From Gammaproteobacteria bacterium (GTDB lineage: Bacteria; Pseudomonadota; Gammaproteobacteria; HK1): a DNA stretch of 64,000 nucleotides. The notes beneath the pieces are model-generated. The model searched no databases. It saw nothing but the letters and a program-made list of their open reading frames with translations, and was not told the DNA's origin. The stretch spans positions 90,865 through 154,864 of the forward strand of contig JAJDUQ010000168.1 in assembly GCA_022826505.1 (NCBI GenBank), written 5' to 3'. A program made the translations under genes and the position numbers. This document shows positions 1-7,732 of the stretch, in pieces. Within the stretch, counting starts at the first letter, position 1. Every line of letters begins with the position of its first letter.

Positions 1-1
1 G

Positions 2-682
2 GAGACGAATCCGCTGCGGATCCTCGACTCCAAGAATCCCTCCATGCAGGCGCTGATCGAGGAGGCGCCGCGAATCACCGACCAGCACGACGCGCAGGCA
101 CGCGCCCACCTCGACCAGTTGCTCGCCATGCTCGACGAGGCGGGGGTCGCGTACCGGCTGAACCCCCGCCTCGTGCGCGGTCTCGACTACTACACCGGAA
201 CCGTGTTCGAATGGACCACCAGCGAGCTCGGTGCGCAGGACGCGGTGTGCGGCGGCGGGCGCTACGACAATCTGGTTTCCGAAATTGGTGGGCCGGCGTG
301 TCCGGCGATCGGGTTCGCGATCGGTCTCGAGCGCCTCGTGGCTCTTCTGGAGACGCAGTCGGTGGAGCTTCCGGCCGCTGTGCCGCACGCCTGGCTCGCG
401 TCGAACGGAGACCGGGCGTCCATTCTTGCGCATGCGGTGGCAGAGAGCCTGCGCGATGCGGTACCGGAACTGCGCCTCGTCGTCGACGCGGTGCCCGGAA
501 GCTTCAAGGCGAAGCTCAAGCGTGCGGATCGGAGCGGCGCTCGCATTGCGCTTCTGATCGGAGACGAGGAGGCGCGCAGCGGCACGATCGCGGTGAAGGA
601 TCTCCGGGCGCGCGTGCCGCAGTCGATGGTATCGATTGATGACTTGGCCGGCCATGTGGCCCGGAACGTGTTGACGCAGTAG
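2..682 (+). CDS. hisS: Histidyl-tRNA synthetase, C-terminal part (5' end outside the window)
   Basis: This is the end of a class II aminoacyl-tRNA synthetase that charges tRNA-His in the cytoplasm. The reading frame is open from base 2 and lacks a start, so the gene enters from the left. The visible part begins with the conserved NPLRILDSKNP stretch. It continues with the histidine-binding motif RGLDYYTGTVFEW, then a glycine-rich GGGRYDNL motif and GFAIGLERL (class II motif 3). The last ~95 residues form the anticodon-binding domain. yfgM and bamB follow in the same direction after 28 bases, which is the usual gammaproteobacterial hisS-yfgM-bamB-der order. Identification is secure; only the N-terminal half is missing. 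Confidence 0.97.
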   Translation, partial: ETNPLRILDSKNPSMQALIEEAPRITDQHDAQARAHLDQLLAMLDEAGVAYRLNPRLVRGLDYYTGTVFEWTTSELGAQDAVCGGGRYDNLVSEIGGPACPAIGFAIGLERLVALLETQSVELPAAVPHAWLASNGDRASILAHAVAESLRDAVPELRLVVDAVPGSFKAKLKRADRSGARIALLIGDEEARSGTIAVKDLRARVPQSMVSIDDLAGHVARNVLTQ

Positions 683-710
683 CGGCTGGGGCCCGAAGAG
701 GAGAAGCGAG

Positions 711-1352
711 GTGGCGGGCGAAGAGCAGGAACTCGAAGCACTCAAGAAGTGGTGGTCGGAAAACGGCAAGAGTCTGCTCGCGGGTCTCGGGATCGGACTG
801 GCGGCGGTCGCCGGGTGGACATCCTGGCAGACCTGGCAGCGCACGCAGGCGGAGCTCGCATCGGTGAGTTACGAGCAGCTCGTCAACGACGCGACCGCCG
901 GGAAGCATGATCAGGCGCTGGTGCAGGCTGAAGCACTGGTCGACGATTTCCCGGATTCCGCGTACGCATCGCTCGCGTCCCTGCTCGCCGCGCGCGCCGC
1001 GGTGGAGTCGAACGATCCGGGTCGCGCAAAACGGCATCTCGAATGGGTCGTGGAGCACGCCTCGTTCCCGGAGCTCGTTCCCATCGCCCGAATTCGGTTG
1101 GCGCGTCTCCTGATCGACGCCCGGGAGTACGAGACCGCGCTGGCCGAACTCGACAGGATCGACTCCCCGGCGTTCGACGGCCAGGTCAGGGAGCTGCAAG
1201 GTGACATTCATCACGCCCGCGGCGATCGCGACGCCGCGCGCGACTCCTACCAAACGGTACTTGCCGGCGCCGACTTGTCGGTTTCGACCCGCATGCGGGT
1301 TCGAATGAAGCTCGACGACCTCGGCGAGTTCACATTCCCGCCATCCAGTTGA
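711..1352 (+). CDS. yfgM: YfgM-family periplasmic TPR protein, inner-membrane anchored
   Basis: The protein has 213 residues and a GTG start 28 bases after hisS, behind a GAGGAG-rich stretch. A charged N-terminus (about residues 1-17) precedes one membrane helix (about 21-38, SLLAGLGIGLAAVAGW). The rest is periplasmic and helical with TPR-like repeats. In E. coli YfgM associates with the SecYEG translocon and the chaperone PpiD and helps hand over exported proteins. Length and topology match the family. Its place between hisS and bamB links it to envelope protein assembly. The function here is assigned by family and context. Confidence 0.9.
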   Translation: MAGEEQELEALKKWWSENGKSLLAGLGIGLAAVAGWTSWQTWQRTQAELASVSYEQLVNDATAGKHDQALVQAEALVDDFPDSAYASLASLLAARAAVESNDPGRAKRHLEWVVEHASFPELVPIARIRLARLLIDAREYETALAELDRIDSPAFDGQVRELQGDIHHARGDRDAARDSYQTVLAGADLSVSTRMRVRMKLDDLGEFTFPPSS

Positions 1353-1367
1353 TCCGGACGGCCTACG

Positions 1368-2564
1368 ATGCGTGACATGCACGACGTCCCCTTCACGAAG
1401 CGCGACACGAAGCTCGCACCGTGCGTCACGGTCTGCGCGGCGCTCGCACTTTCGGGGTGCGGCGCCCTCGGCGGGTTTCTGGGGGACGAACAGGACGAAC
1501 CGGCGCCGGCGAAGCTCGAATCGTTCGAGCCGGTGACCGAGGTGAGGACACTGTGGAGCCGCCGTGCCGCATCCGGCGAACGGGGTCAACGGCTCGAGTT
1601 GCGCTCGGTGCTGGCCGAGGGCCGGGTGTACGCGGCCGGCCACGACGGAGATGTCGCGGCATACGATCCGTTCACGGGGGAGCGGCTTTGGGAGGCCGAT
1701 ACCGGCGTTGCGGTCTCCGGGGGACCCGGCGCAGGAGCCGGGCTCGTGGTGGTCGGCAGCGGCGGTGGAGACGTGATTGCCCTCTCCGGCGCCGACGGCG
1801 CCGCGGTCTGGCGCGCGCGGGTGACGAGCGAGGTGCTGTCCGCGCCCGCGGTCGGAAAACGAATTGTCGCGGTGCGAACCGTCGACGGAAAGCTCTTCGG
1901 GCTCGACGCCGCAACCGGAGAACGAATCTGGGTGTACGATCGAACCGTGCCGGCCCTGACTCTGCGTGGAACCGGTTCTCCGGTGATTGCGGGCGATGTC
2001 GTGGTCGCCGGGTTCGACGGCGGTCAACTCGCCGCAGTGTCGCTCGCGGATGGCCAGCTTCTGTGGGAAACCCAGGCCGCCCTCCCCACCGGCCAGACCG
2101 AGTTGGAACGTCTGACCGACATGGATGCGGATCCGGTGGTCGCCGACGGCATCGTCTACGCGGTCACGTTTCAGGGACGCGTCTCGGCCTTCGACCTGGC
2201 TACCGGTCGGCCGCTCTGGCAACGCGAATTGTCGTCGCACGCCGGGATGGGGATTGGCCGGCACATGCTCTACATCACCGACGACCAGAGCCACGTGTGG
2301 GCGATTGACCGGAGAAGCGGTTTGTCGCTGTGGCGGCAGGACGGACTCGCACGACGCCAGGTGACGGCGCCGGTCGAGTTCGGAGACTACGTTGTCGTCG
2401 CGGACTACCAGGGGCACGTCCACTGGCTCAGCATGGAGGACGGCGGATTCGCCGCCCGGACCCGGGCCGGAAGTGGCGCGGTACTCGCTCCCCCGGCAAC
2501 CAACGAGACCGCCGTGTACGTCCTCGGATCGACCGGCACCCTCACCGCCCTCACCCTTCCCTGA
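1368..2564 (+). CDS. bamB: Outer membrane assembly lipoprotein BamB
   Basis: This 398-residue protein is the beta-propeller lipoprotein of the BAM complex, which inserts beta-barrel proteins into the outer membrane. The N-terminus carries a lipoprotein signal ending in LSGC, with Cys31 as the expected lipid-attachment site. The remainder contains repeated PQQ-type blades, recognisable by motifs such as AYDPFTGERLWEADTG, GLDAATGERIWVYD and AFDLATGRPLWQRE. It lies 15 bases after yfgM and is followed by der, as in E. coli. An upstream in-frame ATG gives a rather long n-region; the true start could be one of the later ATG codons. Confidence 0.96.
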   Translation: MRDMHDVPFTKRDTKLAPCVTVCAALALSGCGALGGFLGDEQDEPAPAKLESFEPVTEVRTLWSRRAASGERGQRLELRSVLAEGRVYAAGHDGDVAAYDPFTGERLWEADTGVAVSGGPGAGAGLVVVGSGGGDVIALSGADGAAVWRARVTSEVLSAPAVGKRIVAVRTVDGKLFGLDAATGERIWVYDRTVPALTLRGTGSPVIAGDVVVAGFDGGQLAAVSLADGQLLWETQAALPTGQTELERLTDMDADPVVADGIVYAVTFQGRVSAFDLATGRPLWQRELSSHAGMGIGRHMLYITDDQSHVWAIDRRSGLSLWRQDGLARRQVTAPVEFGDYVVVADYQGHVHWLSMEDGGFAARTRAGSGAVLAPPATNETAVYVLGSTGTLTALTLP

Positions 2565-2624
2565 TTGCGAACGTCCGGTCCAGCAGACCGGGCAGGAGAC
2601 GGGAGTCGCCATCGGGCAAACGGC

Positions 2625-4022
2625 ATGTTGTCCACGATTGCACTCGTCGGACGCCCGAACGTCGGCAAGTCCACCCTGTTCAACGCCCTGACTCGTACAA
2701 GGGACGCCCTCGTGGCGGACTTGCCGGGACTGACGCGCGACCGGAGATACGGCTACGTCCGCATTCAGGGCCGCGACGCGGTGGTGGTCGACACCGGCGG
2801 TCTCGTCGACGATGACGATCCGATCTCACGACTCATATCCGACCATGCCGCGCTCGCCATCGAGGAGTCCGAGGTGGTCGTGCTGGTGCTCGATGCCCGG
2901 ACAGGCATGACCGGCGCGGATCAGCGCATTGCAGACCGACTCAGACGCTGGGGTAAACCGATTCTGCTCGCCGCCAACAAGATTGACGGACTCGACGAGA
3001 CCGTGGCCCCTGCCGAATTTCACGCGTTGGGCATGGGTGAACCGGTTCCGATCGCGGCCCTGCGTCGACGCGGGATCGGCCGTATCACCGGCGCTCTGGC
3101 CCGCATGCTCCCGCCCGGCGATGCACAAGCGACTTCGCGCCGCGCCGACGGTGCTCGGGTGTGCATCATCGGCCGGCCCAATACCGGCAAGTCGACCCTC
3201 GTCAACCGACTCGCGGGCAATGCCCGAGTGCTGGCGCACGACATGCCGGGAACCACCCGAGACAGCGTGGAAGTTCCCTTCGAGCGCAGCGGACGGCACT
3301 ACGTGCTGATCGACACGGCGGGAATCCGGCGACGCTCCCGAGTGTCGGAAACGGTGGAGAAATTCAGCGTCGTCAAGTCCCTCGAAGCGATTGCGGCATC
3401 CGATGTCGCCATCGTCCTGCTGGACGCGGGCGCCGGGCTGAGCGAACAGGACGCCTCTCTGCTTGGCCTCGTCCTCGACGCCGGGCGCGCCGCCGTCGTC
3501 GCGATGAACAAGTGGGACCTCGCGGCGGGGGATGCCCGCACCGCGCTGCGATCCGAGGCACGGCGCCGGTTTGCGTTCGCCCCGTTCTGCCCGATCTGCC
3601 GTATTTCGGCCCTGAACGGCACGGGACTCGGCGAGTTGTTGCGCAGGGTCGACGCGTGCCATCACTCGGCATTCACAAGTCTCACGGCGTCCGGCCTGAC
3701 GAGAGAGCTCGAACACGCGGTGGAGCACATGCCGCCACCGCTTGTGCGTGGGCGTCGGATCAAGCTGCGCTACGCGCATCAGGGCGGTTCGAATCCTCCG
3801 GTCATCGTCGTGCACGGCAATCAGACCGAGCTGGTTCCGGCTTCGTACGGGCGCTATCTCGCAGGACGATTTCGCGCCGCATTCACGCTCGTGGGGACGC
3901 CGTTGCGCATCGAGTTCCGCACCGGCGAGAATCCGTTCAAGGGCAGGCGAAACACGCTGACTCCGCGCCAGCGCCGACGGCGGGCACGGCTGCTGCGCCA
4001 CGTCGCGCGGCGCGGCCGGTAG
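2625..4022 (+). CDS. der: Ribosome biogenesis GTPase Der (EngA)
   Basis: Der is an essential GTPase with two tandem G domains that assists 50S ribosomal subunit assembly. The chosen ATG gives 465 residues, the usual length, starting directly at the first G domain (IALVGRPNVGKSTLFN). G1 features include DLPGLTRD, DTGG and NKID. The second G domain starts near residue 180 with CIIGRPNTGKSTLVN, followed by DMPGTTRD, DTAGI and NKWD. The C-terminal ~110 residues match the KH-like domain and end in a basic tail (ARLLRHVARRGR). An open frame extends 60 bases further upstream, but the family alignment supports the start used here. Confidence 0.97.
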   Translation: MLSTIALVGRPNVGKSTLFNALTRTRDALVADLPGLTRDRRYGYVRIQGRDAVVVDTGGLVDDDDPISRLISDHAALAIEESEVVVLVLDARTGMTGADQRIADRLRRWGKPILLAANKIDGLDETVAPAEFHALGMGEPVPIAALRRRGIGRITGALARMLPPGDAQATSRRADGARVCIIGRPNTGKSTLVNRLAGNARVLAHDMPGTTRDSVEVPFERSGRHYVLIDTAGIRRRSRVSETVEKFSVVKSLEAIAASDVAIVLLDAGAGLSEQDASLLGLVLDAGRAAVVAMNKWDLAAGDARTALRSEARRRFAFAPFCPICRISALNGTGLGELLRRVDACHHSAFTSLTASGLTRELEHAVEHMPPPLVRGRRIKLRYAHQGGSNPPVIVVHGNQTELVPASYGRYLAGRFRAAFTLVGTPLRIEFRTGENPFKGRRNTLTPRQRRRRARLLRHVARRGR

Positions 4023-4052
4023 TCTGCGGATCGGGATCGAGTCGAGGGACGG

Positions 4053-5237
4053 CTACCGCAGTTGTTCCTGAAGCACGGTGAGGATTCGCGTCGCACCCGG
4101 GCCCTCGACGCGCGCGCCCTCCGAATCGACGATGACGACCCGGCTCGTGTCCCCCGTTTCCCCGATCACGCGCACGATGTACTCCTGCTCGTCCTGCTCC
4201 GCACCGTCATCGTTCCCCCAGAACTTCAGTGCGGAGAGCCACCCCGCGTCCTCGCGCCGCGAGTCGTCGTCGCTGGCGGCGTACCGCAGGAAGAACAGCC
4301 CCCGCGATCGATCGCGGTCCTCGACCGTGAACCCGGCCCGATCGAGCGCGAGGCCGGTGCGTCGCCACGCCTGCGAAAAGCCCGCGTCGAGCACGAGGAC
4401 GGCATCGCCGCCGTCTTCGCGCTCGAGATGCGCGCGGGGGTCGGGACGGGCACTTGCGGCCACGGTCGTGGACGCCTGCTGCTCGTCCACACCGAGGAAG
4501 ACCATCAACCGGGTGAGCATCTCCGCTTCGAGTCCGGGGTCGTTCGGTCGGGGCTGCCAGACCCTCGTGCCGATCCCTTCCCTGTTCGTCTTGTCGCCAA
4601 CCACTTCCTGCTCGGCACCTTGATGGGAGATGTAGATTTCGACTGTACCGGGCTCGGTACCACGTTCGATCCGGGTCCGGTACCGATCGCGGAAGTCCAC
4701 CCCGTAGAGCGCATCGCCGACTCGCAGAAGCGCTCTCTTGATGGCGCCTGCGGGAAGCGGTTCGTGCCGCGCCGCCCATTCCGTTTCCATCACGCCGATG
4801 TCCGGCTCCTCGGACTCGAGCGCGAAGCCCTGCGCAGTCCAGAAGTCGCGAAGCCCGGGCCAGATCTCATCCGGCTTCATTGCGACGACCAGCCAGCGCT
4901 GGTCGCCGCTGCGCTCGATCCTCGCGTTCTCGATCTTCGGGAGCACCTCAGGCCCGGTCTGCGTCGTCGCGCTTCCCCCGTCGTCCGCATACTGCGAGTA
5001 CGTGGGATCGACACCCGGGATCTGCAGCGAATCCCGCATCGTAGAGCTCGTGAGGTCCGGGGGGACCTCGAGCGGGGGGGCGCTCCGGCTCGACTGGTAG
5101 GACGGCTGCCGGTCGGGAAACACGTCTTCGAGGGTGCCGGAACAGCCGCCTGCGAGCACGGTGCCCGCAATCAGAACTCCGCCGAACGTCGCGCCGCGTG
5201 CCCTTCGCCGACGTGTGGGACTCAAGAATTCCGCCAT
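4053..5237 (-). CDS. bamC: Outer membrane assembly lipoprotein BamC
   Basis: BamC is an accessory lipoprotein of the BAM outer-membrane protein insertion complex. The 394-residue product has a basic N-terminus, a hydrophobic stretch and a lipobox LAGGC with Cys32 as the likely lipidation site. The extended N-terminal segment contains the family signature PLEVPPDLTS, which contacts BamD in the E. coli complex. Two helix-grip domains follow (about residues 100-250 and 270-394). It converges with der. In E. coli bamC is downstream of dapA next to gcvR; here bamC and gcvR are divergent neighbours and dapA is absent. It is slightly longer than the E. coli protein. Confidence 0.92.
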   Translation of the reverse strand: MAEFLSPTRRRRARGATFGGVLIAGTVLAGGCSGTLEDVFPDRQPSYQSSRSAPPLEVPPDLTSSTMRDSLQIPGVDPTYSQYADDGGSATTQTGPEVLPKIENARIERSGDQRWLVVAMKPDEIWPGLRDFWTAQGFALESEEPDIGVMETEWAARHEPLPAGAIKRALLRVGDALYGVDFRDRYRTRIERGTEPGTVEIYISHQGAEQEVVGDKTNREGIGTRVWQPRPNDPGLEAEMLTRLMVFLGVDEQQASTTVAASARPDPRAHLEREDGGDAVLVLDAGFSQAWRRTGLALDRAGFTVEDRDRSRGLFFLRYAASDDDSRREDAGWLSALKFWGNDDGAEQDEQEYIVRVIGETGDTSRVVIVDSEGARVEGPGATRILTVLQEQLR

Positions 5238-5354
5238 GTTTGCCTCGACCGAAACTCATCCGCGCGACGGTATGTCGACCAACGATGCTACGTCGATCAT
5301 CGGCGTTGGACAACGCCCGTCCTGCCTGTCGACATCGACTGCGCCTGCCCCGCA

Positions 5355-5383
5355 GGCCCTGTCCCACACCGTCCGGTTATACT
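5355..5383 (+). promoter_or_regulatory. Possible promoter of gcvR
   Basis: A TATACT hexamer at 5378-5383 sits about 86 bases before the gcvR start, in the 231-base divergent gap with bamC. It is a good -10 match, but the -35 region 17 bases upstream (near 5355-5360) is poor. Start-site evidence is absent, so this is only a candidate. Confidence 0.3.
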
Positions 5384-5468
5384 AGCGTCCGCCTCGCAGC
5401 GCCCAGCCTCTCACCGGCTTCGAATGGGCGACGAGATCCGTGTCCGAACCCGTTTCGTGCGACCCGCG

Positions 5469-5996
5469 ATGCAAACGCACCTCATACTTTCCGCCATCGC
5501 AACCGACGAGCAGCGGGGTCTGTCCGCGCTGGTGCGTACCATCCACGAAAGCGGGTGCGGCATCCGGGAGGCACGGCTCGTGCGATTCGGCGATCACGTG
5601 AGCGTCGTGGCGGGAGTGACCGGCAACTGGAATGCGGTCGCCAAGCTCGAGGATGCCCTCGTCCGCCTCGATGGTGCGGACGGACTCCGCATCGTTTCGT
5701 CACGATCGAGTCGGGACGCCGTGCAAGGCGAGGCCATCCCCTATCTTGCCGAGATTTCCGGCGTGGACCGTGCCGGCGTGCTTGCACAAATGGTACGGTT
5801 CTTCGCTGATCGAGAGATTCCCATCGAGGACCTCCACGCGACGACGAGCCGCACGCAGTACAGCGATACGCGGATCGGATCGGCCCATTTCACCGTCGGG
5901 CTGCCCGCATCGCTGTCGCTCGCCACGGTTCGGGGGGAGTTCATGGATCTCTGCGACGAACTGAACGTGGACGGCGTGCTCGCTCCGATCAGGTAG
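5469..5996 (+). CDS. gcvR: Glycine cleavage system transcriptional repressor-like ACT protein (GcvR)
   Basis: This 175-residue protein consists of two ACT domains. The first starts at residue 3 (HLILSAIATDEQRG); the second starts near residue 85 (YLAEISGVDRAGVLAQMVRFF). In E. coli GcvR has no DNA-binding domain. It binds glycine and controls the glycine-cleavage genes by interacting with the activator GcvA. The start at 5469 places the first ACT strand at the N-terminus as in the family. An in-frame ATG at 5424 would add 15 residues. It is divergent from bamC. Neither gcvA nor gcv structural genes are in the window, so the regulatory target is inferred. Confidence 0.85.
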   Translation: MQTHLILSAIATDEQRGLSALVRTIHESGCGIREARLVRFGDHVSVVAGVTGNWNAVAKLEDALVRLDGADGLRIVSSRSSRDAVQGEAIPYLAEISGVDRAGVLAQMVRFFADREIPIEDLHATTSRTQYSDTRIGSAHFTVGLPASLSLATVRGEFMDLCDELNVDGVLAPIR

Positions 5997-6021
5997 ACCA
6001 CGCGCATCGTTCAGTCGCCGA

Positions 6022-7530
6022 ATGACAAACCCGGAGCTCGAATCCCGCCCCCCCGCGTCCGAACCCGGAGCAACCGGCTCGATGCCTCGACGCCAGGCTC
6101 CGGCGCCGAACGGAGTCGGCACCCGCGCACACGTGCCCGACGAGAGAGACGCGATGCGCCTGTTCGTGCTGGACACGAGCGTCCTCATGCACGATCCGAC
6201 CGCCCTGTTCCGGTTCCAGGAGCACGACGTGTACCTGCCGATGGTCGTGCTCGAAGAACTGGATGCGGCGAAGAAGGGCACCTCCGAGACGGCTCGCAAC
6301 GTCCGGGAGGTAAGCCGGCTCCTCGACGAGGTGCTGCAGGACGCGGACGAGGCGGCCATCGGCCGCGGAATTCCCCTGCCAGACCCGAGGCACGGCGCCG
6401 AATTCGGCCGTTTGTACCTGCAGACCCGGACCTTTTCGGACCTGCTTCCCGAACCGCTGTCCGGCTCGAGGCCCGACAACGGAATCCTGAACGTCGCCCG
6501 AGCGCTTCATGGAGAGCGCCGCGGGCGCAGTGTGGTCCTCGTCTCCAAGGACATCAACCTTCGCATCAAGGCCTGCGCCCTCGGCATCCGAGCCGAGGAC
6601 TACCGCGACGACGTCGTCATCGACGACGTCTCGCTCCTGTGCCCGGGGGTGTACCGAATTCCGGCGAGTGACTGGGCGGCGCGGTTCGGCGCCGGAGAGT
6701 CATGGCGCGCAGACGGCCGCACGTTCCACGGGGTCGGCGGGGCGGATGCCGCCGAGTGGTTTCCCAACCAGTGCCTGTATCCGGACGGTACGGCAGCGGT
6801 CGGGATGCTCGTACGGCGGATAGAGGACGGGCGTGCCGTGCTGGAGCCGGCCCGCGACTACCGCGACGGAGGCGAATCCGTGTGGGGAGTCCACGCGCGC
6901 AACGTCGAGCAGAACTTTGCGCTCAACCTGCTTCTGGACCCGGACATCGACTTCGTGACCCTGATTGGCACCGCCGGCACCGGCAAGACGCTCCTCGCGC
7001 TCGCGGCGGGACTCGCCCAGACGCTGGATCAGCGGCATTACCGAGAAATCGTGATGACCCGCGTCACCGTGCCCGTCGCCGACGACATCGGGTTCCTGCC
7101 CGGCACCGAGGAGGAGAAGATGGCGCCGTGGATGGGGGCGCTGATGGACAACCTGGAAGTCCTCACCGAGGTGGAGACCGGCGGCGGCTGGGGGCGTGCG
7201 ACCGCCGACGACCTCATTCGCAACCGCATCAAGGTCCGCTCCCTGAACTTCATGCGGGGTCGTACCTTTCTCAATCGCTACGTCATCCTCGACGAGGCGC
7301 AGAACCTGACCCGCCACCAGATGAAGACCCTGGTGACGCGCGCGGGACCGGGGACGAAGATGGTATGCCTCGGCAACGTGAGACAGATCGACACGCCCTG
7401 GCTCTCGGAGACGACGTCCGGACTGACCCACGTGGTCGACCGGTTCAAGCAATGGCGCCACAGCGGTCACGTGACGCTGGTCCGTGGGGAACGTTCGCGG
7501 CTCGCCGATTTCGCAACGGAGTCGCTGTAA
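6022..7530 (+). CDS. PIN domain-PhoH family ATPase (YlaK/PhoH2-like)
   Basis: The 502-residue product fuses an N-terminal PIN nuclease fold to a PhoH ATPase. The PIN part begins LFVLDTSVLMHDP near residue 46 and carries acidic residues of the usual metal site (LDTS, LEELD, PDNGILN). The PhoH part has a Walker A motif GTAGTGKT near residue 315 and a Walker B YVILDEAQN near residue 425. PIN-PhoH proteins are known as RNA helicase/nuclease pairs, so an RNA role is likely. The first 44 residues are Pro/Arg-rich and unlike the family; an in-frame ATG at 6154, preceded by GAGAGA, is a plausible alternative start. The partner gene of classical PhoAT toxin-antitoxin loci is not seen. Confidence 0.9.
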   Translation: MTNPELESRPPASEPGATGSMPRRQAPAPNGVGTRAHVPDERDAMRLFVLDTSVLMHDPTALFRFQEHDVYLPMVVLEELDAAKKGTSETARNVREVSRLLDEVLQDADEAAIGRGIPLPDPRHGAEFGRLYLQTRTFSDLLPEPLSGSRPDNGILNVARALHGERRGRSVVLVSKDINLRIKACALGIRAEDYRDDVVIDDVSLLCPGVYRIPASDWAARFGAGESWRADGRTFHGVGGADAAEWFPNQCLYPDGTAAVGMLVRRIEDGRAVLEPARDYRDGGESVWGVHARNVEQNFALNLLLDPDIDFVTLIGTAGTGKTLLALAAGLAQTLDQRHYREIVMTRVTVPVADDIGFLPGTEEEKMAPWMGALMDNLEVLTEVETGGGWGRATADDLIRNRIKVRSLNFMRGRTFLNRYVILDEAQNLTRHQMKTLVTRAGPGTKMVCLGNVRQIDTPWLSETTSGLTHVVDRFKQWRHSGHVTLVRGERSRLADFATESL

Positions 7531-7732
7531 CGTTCCACGCCGAACCGACTGCGAAACGACACGCCCGGACCAGCCGAACAGCCGTTGCAGCCGCCAACAG
7601 CACCCGCGCTCCCCGGAGACACCTCCCCCCCTTTCAAGGTGGGACACAGGCGCATCGCCTTCCAGGTGAGAGGCTCGCAGCTTGCTCGTGCGTCGATAGC
7701 GGACCGGGCGGCCGGGTCCCCGAATCTTCCGA

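Noticed and set aside
516..2612. A 698-codon minus-strand frame
   Set aside because: It is antisense to hisS, yfgM and bamB, which are certain; the translation is low-complexity without motifs.
3780..3800. A GGTTCGAATCC word resembling the T-arm of a tRNA
   Set aside because: It lies inside the conserved C-terminal part of der, in frame, with no acceptor stem or anticodon arm around it.
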